From the NCBI GenBank assembly GCA_000467715.1, contig AJFK01000112.1, positions 62,001 to 126,000 on the forward strand: a DNA stretch of 64,000 nt, read 5' to 3'. This document shows, piece after piece, positions 43,035 through 56,750 of this stretch. Under the pieces are notes generated by a model. That model saw nothing but the letters and a program-made list of their open reading frames with translations. It did no database searches and had not been told where the DNA came from. The position numbers and the translations under genes were made by a program. The stretch comes from Hysterium pulicare CBS 123377 (lineage: Eukaryota > Ascomycota > Dothideomycetes > Hysteriales > Hysteriaceae). Every line of letters begins with the position of its first letter. Within the stretch, counting starts at the first letter, position 1.

Positions 43035-44222
43035 ATGACCGACAGGAGAAGAATAAACGCTCCTAGTGGTGGCACTGCACCACCAGTCTATGCGAGCACT
43101 GTAAAAGACCCAGAATACCTCAGATCTCTTCATCCAACACGAAGTAGGGGACCTAATGAGCTCCGAAAGATCTGTAAGTCCTCCCGCAGCTCTGAACAAG
43201 GACCTATTTCCTCCCAACCCATGTCCGTTCTTATTTCAGAAAATACCCACTCCCTATGCTGCATAAAAACTACCCGTGAGCCTACTCAATTGGCACACCA
43301 CACACACACCTTTAAACTAAATACTAAGTTGAGATCTCACCTAGTCCTCAAATCCAGCCTCATCCCCTCTGCCTCTGGATCCGCCTACCTCGAAATTCCC
43401 CTCTCTACTTCCTCTTCCAGCTCCTTGATACCCGCATCTTCCTCCCTTAAACTCACTTGCGCAATTCACGGTCCGCGACCTCTCCCCCGCTCGGCTCCAT
43501 TCTCACCACACCTCCTCCTCACAACCACGGTAAAATTCGCTCCATTCGCGTCTCGGACACGGCGTGGCTACATTCGTGATGCAGTAGAAAGAGATCTCGG
43601 GGTCCACTTAGAGACTGCGCTACGGGGTGTAATCATTGGAGAGCGCTGGCCAAAGAGCGGAGTCGATGTAGTGGTTACTGTTGTTGAGGGGGAAGAAGGC
43701 ATTGCTTGGGGACCACCTGACAGTGGTATGGGAACCGGGAGTGGTAAGGGGTTAAATGGTGGTGGGGGTTGGGGGTTGTTGAATGTGCTGGCTGGATGCA
43801 TCACTGTTGCGAGTGCGGCAATTGCAGATGCTGGGATCGATTGCGTGGATTTAGTCTCTGGGGGTGTGGCTGCTCTCGTGCGCAACCCAAACTTTGGTAG
43901 GACGGGGAAAGGTCGGAAGGATGGGGAAGAAGAGGAATTCGTTACGGTCCTGGATCCTTGTCCAGCGGAGCATCAAGAGATCATTGCAGCCTCCGTTGTA
44001 GCGTATCTCGCCAGCCGTGACGAAATCACTGAGTTGTGGTTCAAAGGCGAATCTTCGACGTCTGCTGAAACACTAGTAGATAGGGCCGTGCAAGCAGCTG
44101 CTGCGACGCTTTCAGTATTGAAGGAAGCGGCTAAGGAAGCTGTCGAGTTGAAGTTTCACGATGACAGGCTAATGGGCTTGGAGGGCTTTGGCGTGCAGAA
44201 GGATGTTGAGATGGTCGGGTAA
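43035..44222 (+). CDS. MTR3: MTR3, RNase PH-like exosome ring subunit
   Basis: One of the six RNase PH-like proteins of the RNA exosome ring; catalytically inert in fungi. Exons 43035-43173 and 43345-44222 give 338 residues. The N-terminus (MTDRRRINAPSGGTAPPVY) is the usual Mtr3 start. The intron of 171 bases is placed so that ELRKI joins FLKSSLIPSASGSAYLEIP, the conserved first strand pair. Then come LTCAIHGPRPLPRSAPFSP, KFAPFASRTRRGYIRDAVERD, LETALRGVIIGERWPKSGVD and LLNVLAGCITVASAAIADAG, VSGGVAALV. A Gly-rich insertion (GTGSGKGLNGGGGWG) is local. The Ser-rich loop after LEIP is longer than in yeast. The gene converges on a Myb-like gene. Confidence 0.9.
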   Translation: MTDRRRINAPSGGTAPPVYASTVKDPEYLRSLHPTRSRGPNELRKICKSSRSSEQGPISSQPMSVLISENTHSLCCIKTTREPTQLAHHTHTFKLNTKLRSHLVLKSSLIPSASGSAYLEIPLSTSSSSSLIPASSSLKLTCAIHGPRPLPRSAPFSPHLLLTTTVKFAPFASRTRRGYIRDAVERDLGVHLETALRGVIIGERWPKSGVDVVVTVVEGEEGIAWGPPDSGMGTGSGKGLNGGGGWGLLNVLAGCITVASAAIADAGIDCVDLVSGGVAALVRNPNFGRTGKGRKDGEEEEFVTVLDPCPAEHQEIIAASVVAYLASRDEITELWFKGESSTSAETLVDRAVQAAAATLSVLKEAAKEAVELKFHDDRLMGLEGFGVQKDVEMVG

Positions 44223-44599
44223 ATACTTGAAACTTGATTCTTGACCTTTGGGGGTTGCATCGCGTTGGCGTTGAGGGTCAAAGGCATATCCCAAGAACAT
44301 GACTTCATGGATACATTCCATCAAGCTTAAATTCAGCTTTCCTTCTTCAAGATACGCATTGGCGATCCTTTGGTATAGATAAAGTCCTTTCTCGATGATC
44401 AAACCATTCCACCTTGCCGATCCATCCCGAATTGCATTGCCGGAGGAATCTGAAGAAACCCCAACGCAAATCCCAAACCCAAATTCATCTTCAACAACGA
44501 GCCACCAACTCCATAGGAAGAATGCACCAAGTCCATCGACATATGAGACATAACCATCCATCAAGCACGTACTGCCAATGAGAAGGTTTTGATGTTCGG

Positions 44600-45714
44600 T
44601 TAGACACCATTGAGCCAATCTTCAATTCCTATCCAGCACGTTAGCTAATAATGAAAATCTTCACTTCTTCTCCCTATTCTTCACCAAACTTACGAAGATT
44701 ATTCTCGTGAGCCTCATCAAGGTCGAGATCATAATTTGAGTTCTGATACACCCCCATACGAGTATGCCGAAGTTGGACGCCGGATTGGTACGTACCGTTA
44801 TCGGGGTCTTGTGAAGCCAGATTACACTCCTCTTGGCTGTCTTTAACCTCGAGCATAGCATCCTCGTCCTCAGGCTCTGCCTTGACTTTGACGTGCTTGA
44901 CCTCGGCCTTGCCGGCACGCTCGTTCTTCGCCGGGGCTTTGCGTGATGTGCCCGTTGTCTTGCTACGTTTGGCTGGCGATGAATTCGGTTCTGCATCCTG
45001 TCCGGCGGTAACTCTAACATGTCCAGTCTTGACTACAATGTCGTCTTTGATGTTGTTGCTGGCTTCAGCATCAGACTCTTCCTTCATTTCCTTCACAGCA
45101 ACGCGCTTGCGTTTCCCAGGAGGAGTGTTCTCTTGAGTGCCATTCCCAGACTTAGCAACATCCTTGCCTTTAGGATTCGCATCAGGTAACTCGGCCTCAT
45201 TCTCCATGGAGATCTTGAGGCGAGAGAAGCGTTTCGATGCAGCACCGGGGTTGAGATTTAGGATCGGAGCGATACTCTTCCAATCGGGAGCCTGTGGCTT
45301 GAGTCAGTTGCTTCTTTTATCGCCTTTCACCGAGGCGCAGAATGTTCATGCTGCTAGATTTAGGGACAGGCGGAGGAAATGGGAGTAATTTTTGGAAGAA
45401 GAAAAAGGAGAGCAAAGAAGCAGTACCTTGGTTCCTTCACGATTCTGATATTTGACACAAAGCCAAAGGAATTGATGAGCCGTTGGACCAGGATTTTTGC
45501 CCTCGGTCATGGCTTGCTTGAGGCGAGACCAGCGTTTGGAGACTGCTCCAGACTTGAGATTGAGATCTTTTCCCACGGACTCGAAATCGATCTAAGGAAG
45601 TTAGTAAGTATACCTTCACTTCAACTCGCAGAAGCTAAATTAACATACCGATGGTGTTCCACCTGCTGTGAGCACCGCGTAGAGAAACTTAACATTGTCT
45701 TCTTCGCTCGGCAT
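44600..45714 (-). CDS. Myb/SANT-like nuclear protein with two repeated helical units
   Basis: Exons 45714-45649, 45591-45427, 45291-44694 and 44628-44600 give 285 residues. Two similar units are visible: FLYAVLTAGGTPSIDFESVGKDLNLKSGAVSKRWSRLK split by an intron, and FLWLCVKYQNREGTKAPDWK with IAPILNLNPGAASKRFSRLK. The shared pattern L-N-L-K/N-x-G-A-x-S-K-R-x-S-R-L-K looks like the recognition helix of a Myb-like fold. The rest is charged and disordered, with basic nuclear-localisation strings (PGKRKRVAVKE, PAKRSKTT) and an acidic tail. The last intron has a perfect GTAAGT donor and GCTAAC branch, adding the end RIEDWLNGV; without it the protein would stop at 44674 after KFGEE. Function unknown; DNA binding is inferred. 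Confidence 0.72.
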
Positions 45715-46244
45715 TTTTGCTATTGTTGATTTGAGCCTGTTGAAGATTTGGCTGGACAGGGCAAGAGTGTGGTGCAGACAGGAAGAAGAAGGCAGGGAGT
45801 GAAGGACGGTTGCAACAGCAGAACCACCTCTGCCTAATCGTCCAAGATCTAGGCTAGGTTTGAGTGATGAAATATTAGCTTGATATGAAAGGTTCATTGA
45901 TGGAAAGAAAGTCTTCGATAATGTGTCCGTAGAGTACAAAACATAGTGAAGGGAATTTTGACCGCTTCTGCCTACATGCACGAAGCCGAATCGTACGATC
46001 GAGCGGTGAAGGGTTATAAGAAATGGCGAGGACGATGAAGGTCGACAAAAAAGGTAAAGAAAACTCCTGAAAGAGCAATGATTCACCTATTCACATGTCT
46101 GCGAACTGTAGGAAAGTGATCAAGCCCATCATAGTTCGCGCACAGCTCTTGAAAACTTTGAGCCAGCAGGTGGCCTGAAAGAATGAAATTACGTGAAGAT
46201 TGAGTATACTTTAAAAGCTAACATACAGTCGAAAAAGTCCACTC
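45715..46244. other. Intergenic region upstream of the Myb-like gene
   Basis: Promoter side of the Myb-like gene and 3' side of EXO84. No other feature is recognised. Confidence 0.45.
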
Positions 46245-48432
46245 TCACGAACTCACACCAAGCCCAACTACCGCATCGGAACTATTTTCTCTGTCCCTAT
46301 CTTCAACATCTCTGCCGACCAACTCCCTGAAATCCAATCCAACCTCAACCAGCATCGCGGCATGGTCCTTCGCTTGCTTCGTGCACTCTTGCCACAATTC
46401 AGTTTCCTGTTCCACGCTACTCAGTTGCCTCTTCATGACACCGTTGAAAGCATCAACATGCTCCTTTGCCCACTTGACACATGCAGACATGAGAGGCTGC
46501 GGGAAGCAGTTCTGGTAGATATAGACGGTGTTCTTGATAATTGTGAAGTAGATGAAGGAGATCTGATAGATATAATGCGGTAGATTGCCTTCGAAGATGC
46601 ACTGTCTGTGAAGAAAGGGTTGTTAGCTTTCGCTGTTTAATGCCGGTAGTGATTACACTGAGATATACCTAGATCGTTTTTTGATGACTCCGCTTCGGGC
46701 TTCGAGATAGGCTTCCCTCGCGCGGTCTTCGAAACCGAGTCTGACGACCCAACTAACACATTTCTTCGTCTCGTTCATCCGTGAGTGGTTCTCTGTCAAC
46801 TGTCGTATAAGAACTGTCGCAAGCTTCGCAGCTCGCTCATTGACTTTGAACGTGACAATTCCCTGCGCGACAGCATTGCCTCTGATATTTTTAGCCAGCG
46901 CTTTAAGGCGCTCTACCCTTTTAACGGCCTCCTCAAACCGCTGTAGTGCGATATCGATGTCCAAGTCGTCAAGCTGACTTTCTACCCACCGGATGTTTTG
47001 TTGTTTACCGTCAACGTCGACGAACATACTCGCTCGGTTGTTGGCACTGTTTTCTGACAGACCTTCAAGCAGGTCAGTCTTCTTAAGGATGTTGCGGTCC
47101 CTAGTTGCGAAATAATTTACGGAGTCCTGAGTCTTTCCTCTTTCTTCTGTTTCAGCTTCCAGGCTCTTTCGTAAATCTTCCAGGGTCTTCCTGAATGTTG
47201 ACAAAAGTGTTGCTTTTTCGCTAGCATCAGAGGAACTGACGGCGAAAGTGTAAGACTCACTGCTAACGCGGATGTTAACAGCATTGGAAGCTCCTTGTCT
47301 GCTACCTTCTCGGTCCCGACTCCCAGGGATAGTGCGTGACGACAGATCTGCAATCTGCACATCTTGAAGAGGCCAGCATCGGACCGCCACGAGCTGTCCC
47401 TGTGTTTGACTCTTCTTCTTCGCATCCCGTGAGTTTTGAGCAGCAGCATCCGTTCGTTTCTTCTCTGCAGCTACCAGCAAGTGATCATTCAATAAAATCA
47501 AATGGACTCGACGTCTTGCTTTCCACGTTGCCGCATTGAGCTCTAACCATTTCCCCGATTCATGAACAACGTGACGCCCAGGAATAGCTGGTAAATACTT
47601 CTGAGACCCCTCTACACGCTTCCACAAAGCCTGGAGGTGGGAATTCCACAGAGCCTCGAGATTGGCAACAGAGCTCCTGTTTGAGCGGTTCCGAGCTGTG
47701 ATCACATCCCCAGCAATTCCTGCAGCCGAAGTGGTTTGCCCCAACGTCCCTGTTAGCTCCGACATCAATGACCGAAGTGTTCGCATCTCGCCTTTTAGTT
47801 TCTCTGCCTCTTTACTGATCTTGATAAATTGGGTCCGGTTCTGATACACGTTGTGTTGCAGATCGGTAGAGGTGCGGTTCTTGAGCTTGCGGAGGTCGTC
47901 TTGGTAGTTGCGGATATCATCTTCTGAGGCATCTGCAAGCAGATTAGCCACATCTATACTCAGGTTAGCGGCTAGTGTCCTGAAGGATATGAGACACCAG
48001 CTCACATTGTTCAGGCCTTAGATTTGGATCTCTCAAAGCCTTCATATCCACTTTCAGCCGCTGGCCATCCGAGCTTCCCGGGGGTCTTCCGTCTCTACTT
48101 GGAGGCGCATCCCTATATTGGTTCGGAATCTTGGGCAAAGCAGGCAAAGGAGGAGCCCCAGCTCCAAAATCAGCGGGTAGCTGAGTGATCCTTTGCGAAT
48201 ACCTCCTCTTGACCAGATCGGACGTCTTCTCGCTCTGTTGAGGCCGCGCTCTGGAGGCATCGAAGGTTCGGCCAGATCGATTAGATTCATTGGAGGTGCG
48301 CCCCGGGCCCGAAGATAATGTTGCGGAAGCCAGTCCGGCGGGCATGGGCGCACTGATCTGCTTCGGGGCGCTGATTTTAGGGCGCACGGAGCGCTTCTTG
48401 CGAAGGGAAATGCCTTTCTTCTCGTCGGACAT
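46245..48432 (-). CDS. EXO84: EXO84, exocyst complex subunit
   Basis: Tethers secretory vesicles at the plasma membrane. Exons 48432-48006, 47953-46669 and 46605-46245 give 690 residues. The N-terminal 140 residues are basic and Ser/Pro-rich (RKKRSVRPKISAPKQISAP). The junction EQYVANLLADASEDDIRNY over the first intron is conserved and leads into a coiled coil (KISKEAEKLKGEMRTLRSLM). A PH-like domain follows: AIPGRHVVHESGKWLELNA and RRRVHLILLNDHLLVAAEKK. The C-terminal helical CATCHR part includes WVESQLDDLDIDIALQRFEEAV and, after the last intron, FEGNLPHYIYQISFIYFTII. The order and length agree with fungal Exo84. It is divergent from TOM20 with about 240 bases between the starts. Confidence 0.94.
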
Positions 48433-48672
48433 GTTGCTTGTAAGTCGTTGCGTACTCTAACTCAGGGTGGCCGTGGGTTGAAGTCGCGAGTGGTGGTCGT
48501 GTCGAGCTCCAACATGCACGGGCAAGATGGGTGGTCAAAAAGCTCGAGCCAACCTTGGAAGCCGTCCCTAAACTCGTCTCGTTCCCAAAAAAAGTTCCCA
48601 TCACCAATTCACCACCGCTCATCCTCCCCGTGCGTACCTTCGCCTCTTGCCTTTCCCATTCACGGTTTCAGC
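48433..48672. promoter_or_regulatory. Short divergent promoter of EXO84 and TOM20
   Basis: Only 240 bases separate the two start codons, so the two genes very likely share promoter elements. No named site was identified. Confidence 0.55.
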
Positions 48673-49289
48673 ATGTCGTCCTCATTGAAACCCTCTACCG
48701 TCGCCGCCATAACCGCAGGCACTGTGGTCACTGGTCTCCTGGCATATGCAGTCTACTTCGATCACCGGCGACGCACCGACCCCGAGTTTCGACGTGCCCT
48801 GAAACGTGAATCTAAGAAGCAGGCGCGTGCTGCGAAGGAGGAGGCCGAGGCGCAGGGTGCGCAACAGAAGCGACAGATCAAGGACGCCGTGGAGAAAGCG
48901 AACGAGGACGGGTGGCCCAAGGATCCGGAGGAGGTTGAGGCCTACTTTATGCAAGAGGTTGCCAGGGGAGAAGGCATGACTCAGGAGAGTATGTTGGATT
49001 GATGTGTAGCTCTCTTTCTGAGGAATCTGGACTAATTCAATCACTGTAGGTGCGGATCCAATAGAGACGGCTCTATGCTTCTATCGCGCATTAAAGGTCT
49101 ATCCCCAGCCCAGAGAATTGATCAACATCTACGATAAAACTGTACCAAAGGTGTGCATAACCCTGTTATTTCTCGTCTGCCGACAGAACTGATATTTCCC
49201 AGCCTGTCCTGGACATCCTTGCCGAAATGATAGCCGTTGATTCCAGTATCTCCGTCGGCAAAGCCCCATCGCCTGAACCGGTGGAGTAA
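48673..49289 (+). CDS. TOM20: TOM20, mitochondrial import receptor
   Basis: Outer-membrane receptor for mitochondrial presequences. Exons 48673-48988, 49050-49150 and 49203-49289 give 167 residues, the usual size. The N-terminal anchor is [26 protein letters not shown], followed by the conserved basic patch [19 protein letters not shown] and the charged linker. The receptor fold has [42 protein letters not shown] and [10 protein letters not shown]. The last exon ends SPEPVE. Divergent from EXO84. Confidence 0.95.
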
Positions 49290-50052
49290 AGCAGGCAGCT
49301 CCATTCCAGTCTGCCTTGCAGCCTCTTAAGGATGCCTCTACCTATCTCCCTGAACCAGCGTTCGCTCACATCTCTCCTCTGTACTCTTATGTAAATATAT
49401 CTCGACCGCTTTGTTGGAGTTTGGACTTGGAATGGGTTGCATGAAATAGCCGCTGGTGGTATAGAAATATGGGTCCCCATCGATGACGTTGATTGGTATC
49501 AATTTCAAAATTCGACCATTGGATATCTTGAAAGTGGAGTAAAGAAGTCATTCTTTCAATCTTTGCGTTCTCGGACACTGGTATTGAACTACGACACGCT
49601 AAAACCAACATTATATGTCTCAGCTGCAGTACCAATGGACTGGTTCACCGATACCGCTTTTCGTTCCACCAAAGAGGCCACCCATTTCAAAATGCTTGTC
49701 CAGCATAGCTCCGATCCTCTTCCCAGACATAGCTAATCATTCAACGCCTTTCTCGCCTTTCTCGGCGCCACTCAATTCATGGACAGTGCATGAGCGAAGC
49801 TGATGGATGCAGCACAGTATTTTACAACAATGCCAAAACTCCAGATGCCGCAATATAGTGCCCTGCTGCTCTGCCAAGAAGGATTACAATGAAAATATTC
49901 TTTACCAAGACGCCATGCTTACGATAGCCCTTGTCCCTACTACAGCATGTTGGGCATAATGAACCCACAAATGTAAGTACAGTATGTCTCTAAGGAGACT
50001 GATTCTAGAAGTGTGGAAGAAGTCGGGTGAAAACGAAGCAACCGCAGCTAGA
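49290..50052. other. Convergent intergenic region
   Basis: 763 bases between the TOM20 and YPT6 stops, holding two 3' UTRs. A plus-strand open frame at 49437-49736 has no family features and is taken as chance. Confidence 0.5.
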
Positions 50053-51010
<958 letters not shown>

Positions 51011-51332
51011 GGTGAATATATCAACGCCAGATGCAAAGTCAGAGTCGACCTCCAGAGACAGGAAAGGGGTTGTTTAGTGAGCAGAGAGATAGGTGCCGAG
51101 CGTTTGCGGAGAGAGATAGGAGAGGCGGGAAACAATGATGCTGGGGGCGTTTCCAGAATATTATACATAACCCCGATTGAACAGGGGATGCTCACGTGAC
51201 CTATGTACTGTTAACAACAAGGCGGTCTACTTGAACGTCGGGCAGAAAAGTTCCGGATTTCCATCCACTTTTAAAATTCAAGCCGTCAGAAATACACTCC
51301 ACTTGCGCCCACTTCCTGCCCCTCAAAACACA
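51011..51332. promoter_or_regulatory. Divergent promoter of YPT6 and NOP53 with a CACGTG box
   Basis: 322 bases between divergent starts. The palindrome TCACGTGA at 51192-51199 contains the CACGTG core bound by basic helix-loop-helix factors. Confidence 0.55.
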
Positions 51333-52726
51333 ATGGCTGCCACGGTTGATGCACCAGCACAACACAAGCAGTCTTCTAGGAAGGGCAAAAAGGCATGGCG
51401 CAAACATGTCGATATCACCGAGCTTCAGGATGGACTTCAGGAAGTACGACAGCAGATTATCCAAGGGTGCGTTCTACTAATACTCATCCTACCTATCTCA
51501 GACTAAACATTTGCAGCGGTCTTGTCTCCGAAAAACCCTCTTCCGAACTCTTCGCGCTCGACACCACCGGCTCCCACGGCATCCAGGAGGACTACGAAAA
51601 GAGGCACAAGAAACTCAGGGTGGACGAGATTCTTGCTCAGCGATCTGCTATCCCGGCAGTAGAGTCCCGCAAGCGATCTTCACGAACGACAGATGGTATC
51701 CTCGAACCCAGGTCCAAGAAGCCTCGCGTTTCTGGCAAAGAGCTCGACCGACTCCGCTCAATCGCTTACGGCGGCCATAGCACACACAAAGACGTGGTAA
51801 AGGCGGAAGCCGCCGCTACTCATGACCCATGGGCCCCTGATAAACAGCTGCCTGATCCCAAATTCTCGTTCTTGGAGGAAAAGAAACCAGCCCGAGCGCC
51901 CAATACTCTCAAGCGAGCTCCAGTATCTCTAGCAGCGAATGGCAAACCTCTACCCGCGGTGCGAAAACCTGAAGCTGGAAGAAGCTACAATCCGCTAGTT
52001 GGGGACTACGCGAATCTACTCCAGAGAGAGGGCGATAAGGAGGTAGAAGCGGAGAAGAAGCGTCTGAAGGAAGCAAAAGAAGAGTCAGAGAGAGTCCAAC
52101 GAGCTATTGCTGCCGTCGAGGAAGTTGACCGAAACTATGACGATAGTGACAGTGCTTGGGAAAGCGAATGGGAAGGTTTTCAAAGCGAGGCTGAGGGCGA
52201 AGAGATCAGGAAGAAGCGCCCGGAGAGGAAAACCCCGCAGCAGAGAAATAAGATCAGGAGGAGGAAGGAGGTTGAGAGACAAGCGGTTCACGAAGCGAAA
52301 TTGAAGGCTCGCGAACAGCAATTGGCAAAGCTCAAGGCACTTCAAACAGCTGTAGAGCAGAAAGAAGCAGAGAGATCGAACGCTTCAGTTTTGGCGCAAG
52401 ATCTGGGTTCGTCCGACGACGAAGAGGTCTTACGGAGAAAAAAGTTTGGGAAAGCACAGTCAGTTTACTTTTCATCCTTAAATCATATGGGGTTGCATGC
52501 TGACATCCGCGATAGGGTTCCACAAGCCCCACTCGAAATAGTTCTGCCCGATGAGCTGCAGGAGTCTTTAAGGCTTCTTAAGCCAGAAGGCAATCTTTTG
52601 AAAGACAGATTTCGGAGTCTTGTGGTCAGAGGAAAGGTAGAATCCAGGAAACCTGTCTCTCACCACAGAAAGTCGAAGACTACTTATACAGAGAAATGGT
52701 CGTACAAGGACTGGAAATTGAGATAG
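51333..52726 (+). CDS. NOP53: NOP53 (GLTSCR2 family), 60S ribosome biogenesis factor
   Basis: Nucleolar protein that brings the exosome helicase Mtr4 to pre-60S particles during ITS2 processing. Exons 51333-51466, 51517-52458 and 52516-52726 give 428 residues. The start has SSRKGKKAWRKHVDITEL, a family hallmark (kKaWRKnvD), then LFALDTTG, the basic KRSSRTTDGILEPRSKKPR segment and DPWAPD. A coiled, Glu/Lys-rich middle (KTPQQRNKIRRRKEVERQA) follows. The end has FGKAQVPQAPLEIVLPDELQESLRLLKPEGNLLKDRFRSL. The last intron (57 bases) is a multiple of three with no stop, so an unspliced reading also stays open; the conserved junction shows that it is an intron. Confidence 0.93.
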
Positions 52727-53108
52727 TCGAGTTTGTCTTCGGTTCACTGCGGTCAAACAACTTCTATAATACGCTTCCTCTTACAGGATGTTGTACCTGG
52801 GTAGAGAGAGGGCTTGTCCACCATCTAGCTTTAGAATTCAGCTTGATACCATCGGGATCCCCTACCAATTCATAAATGGAGAAAGCCAAACTCTTCGATA
52901 TGCGGCGGAATAATGTGACTATTCTCAAATTGGAAATGGATCCAAGCGAGCGGGAAGCAATGCGCAACATACGAAACGCCACACGCAAGATCAACACGTC
53001 GTTCACAACTTTTCATTAAAGCCTTGACGGCGTCGTTCAGAGACTAAGCAACGCTCAATTCCTCTTCTAACATTTGTTCCCAAATACCATCTCTCTGACA
53101 TTCTCATA
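52727..53108. other. Tandem intergenic region
   Basis: 382 bases with the 3' UTR of NOP53 and the promoter of the epimerase gene. No other feature is recognised. Confidence 0.5.
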
Positions 53109-54518
<1,410 letters not shown>

Positions 54519-55027
54519 AAGGATGGTGGTTGTTTCTCCTCATCAGTGTCTACGAAAAGGGTTGGCACAAAGTGAAATTCCTAACTACAGCATGTTTAGG
54601 GTTTTGCTAGCTACAGATAGTTCATAGAGCATATTTCCTGTACTTGAGAACATTACTCAGACTCTCAACGGAACTAGTTAACGAAAATACCATTGAAATA
54701 ACAATATGCAAGGGCTGACTAACGCTCCGTTCGGGGTTCTTGGCGTGAATGTATGCCTGAGGCTCACTTTGCGGGGCAGAAGCTGCGTTTCATCAAGAAT
54801 TTATTTCCGTGACTCAAAACATGCTCCATCCCACCACCACAATAAATCTTGTCCGAGTTCCAATTCTTCGGACTCGGAAAGTGTTCTGGACGCGAAAAGG
54901 GTGGAAGCCCTCAGTAACATATTTTATTAGTCCAAATTCAGCTCACACAGTAATAACCAATTTACAAGCCACGGCCTATCACACCTTGGGCTCGAGACAC
55001 TACACAATCGCAGTTCCCCTGGCCACA
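54519..55027. other. Tandem intergenic region with an in-frame upstream extension of ARC1
   Basis: Contains the epimerase 3' UTR and the ARC1 promoter. From ATG 54809 the ARC1 frame is open for 73 codons before the preferred start. Confidence 0.5.
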
Positions 55028-56380
55028 ATGGCGAACTCTACTTTGGACGAGAGTCTTATTTCTCTCCTAAAAGTCTCTTATCCTTCCGCAGACCTCTCCG
55101 AGACCGACGCCGTCAAACTCTCCGCCTCCATCTTTCCCGAAGTTACCTTCACCGACCCCGAAAAGGCGGAAATAACCCAGTGGCTCATCACATCCAGCCA
55201 TATTGCCTCGCCTTCTGAAGACCAGGCAAAACAAGCCGAACGGCTGGGGTCGCTCAACACACATCTCTCCAGCCGCACTACCCTGTTAGGCAGCAAGCCA
55301 TCTGTCGCCGACATTGCACTCTACCAAAAACTTGCCCCCGTAGTGTCAAAGTGGAGTTCTGAGGAAAGGACAGGAGAACAAGGGTATCATCATATTGTGC
55401 GCCATTTAGATTTTGTGCAGAACTCCCCCGTGTTCGGACTGGAGGTTGGCGATAAAGTTAAGGTGGATCAGGACGATGTAGTGTTCAAGATTAGACCCAT
55501 CGACGCCAAAGCTGAAAAAGAGAGGAAGAAAAAAGAGAAGGAGGCTGCGGTGGCTGTTGCAGCAGCATCGGGAACAGCTACAACTACGACTTCGACAGTG
55601 GAGCAGATCACCGAAGGACAACAGGGCGGCCGAAAGGGCAAAAAAGAAAAGGCGAAGGAGAAGGTCCAACAGGCCGGTGACGCGGTGGCAGCAGCTGTTG
55701 GCAAAGAGAACCAGGGCAAAAAGGAGAAAAAAGAGAAACAGCCGAAACAAAAGGCTCCCCCAGTGCCCGAAAAACCATTATCACCAGCCTTGATCGATCT
55801 TCGCGTCGGTCATATTCTCAAGGCAGAGACACACCCGAACGCTGATAGTTTGTATGTCAGCACTATTGCGTGCGGAGATCCGCCCGGCACAGACAATACG
55901 TCCGAATATGAAGGTCAGGTCGTTCGGACAGTATGCTCTGGTCTCAATGGCCTTATTCCACTAGAGGAAATGCAGAACAGGAAGATTGTCGTAGTGTGCA
56001 ATCTCAAGCCTGTAACTATGCGTGGTATCAAATCCTGCGCTATGGTCCTAGCCGCCTCGCCTCGCGTGGCCGAGGGCGAGGACAGCCACAAGGGCCCCGT
56101 TGAGCTCGTCAATCCACCGACTGAGTCAAAGGCTGGAGATAGAGTGTTCTTTGAGGGCTGGGAGGGCGAGCCGGAAGCTGTGCTCAACCCCAAGAAGAAG
56201 ATTTGGGAGACGATCCAGCCGGGATTCACCACCACGGATGACTTGGAGGTTGGATTTGAGGTCGGTGCAGTGCCACAGTTGGTTGGGGAGGGAGAGACGA
56301 AGAAGTCGGGATTGGGAAAGCTGAAGACGACTGCGGGTCTGTGTAACGTGAAGACATTGAAGGGGGCCACTGTGAGGTAG
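55028..56380 (+). CDS. ARC1: ARC1-type tRNA-binding aminoacylation cofactor
   Basis: Cofactor that delivers tRNA to methionyl- and glutamyl-tRNA synthetases. One exon of 450 residues from the ATG at 55028. The N-terminal 150 residues are GST-like (SKPSVADIALYQKLAPVVSKW). A Lys/Glu/Ala-rich linker follows (KAEKERKKKEKEAAV, RKGKKEKAKEK). The C-terminal 170 residues are the EMAPII-like OB fold: LIDLRVGHILKAETHPNADS, YVSTIACGD, RTVCSGLNGLIP, VVVCNLKPVTMRGIKSCAMVLAAS and VELVNPP. The stop follows the typical end region GLCNVKTLKGATVR. The upstream in-frame extension is rich in Arg, Lys and hydrophobic residues and might encode a targeting peptide if transcribed. Confidence 0.92.
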   Translation: MANSTLDESLISLLKVSYPSADLSETDAVKLSASIFPEVTFTDPEKAEITQWLITSSHIASPSEDQAKQAERLGSLNTHLSSRTTLLGSKPSVADIALYQKLAPVVSKWSSEERTGEQGYHHIVRHLDFVQNSPVFGLEVGDKVKVDQDDVVFKIRPIDAKAEKERKKKEKEAAVAVAAASGTATTTTSTVEQITEGQQGGRKGKKEKAKEKVQQAGDAVAAAVGKENQGKKEKKEKQPKQKAPPVPEKPLSPALIDLRVGHILKAETHPNADSLYVSTIACGDPPGTDNTSEYEGQVVRTVCSGLNGLIPLEEMQNRKIVVVCNLKPVTMRGIKSCAMVLAASPRVAEGEDSHKGPVELVNPPTESKAGDRVFFEGWEGEPEAVLNPKKKIWETIQPGFTTTDDLEVGFEVGAVPQLVGEGETKKSGLGKLKTTAGLCNVKTLKGATVR

Positions 56381-56750
56381 TATGAGCGTCACCATGAACA
56401 CTATGTTTCAGCCACAAAATATATCTTCGTTTAGCTTCTGTAGCGAAGAATATACGTAGTGGCGTCGTGCAGTGTGTAGCATTCAAAGATGGGCGTTTGT
56501 ATCGGTATCGCGGCAGTGAACTCGAATTAGCCTCTTTCAATTTTTCAATTAAAAGAATAGTAAGACCCTTGGAGGTTTAATACTATGCTCTCTACACCTA
56601 TGCTATTAGGTGTTAATCTATCATAATAATAGTGAAAAGTTTGAACTAGATAGCATTGTTTCTAAAGCAAAGCACCCCTAAACTTAATCCACCGACAAGA
56701 GCAGTCCAAGAAAGCACGCAGCTCAGTGACGACTATAATCCATAGTAACT

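Noticed and set aside
42587-43066. Plus-strand open frame of 159 codons before MTR3
   Set aside because: No domain, no splice logic, and it covers the MTR3 promoter and start region.
44169-44618. Minus-strand open frame of about 149 codons overlapping the end of MTR3
   Set aside because: It begins at a TTG, overlaps the likely last Myb exon and the MTR3 coding end, and has no family motif.
49437-49736. Open frame after TOM20
   Set aside because: Lies in a convergent 3' UTR region and shows no family similarity.
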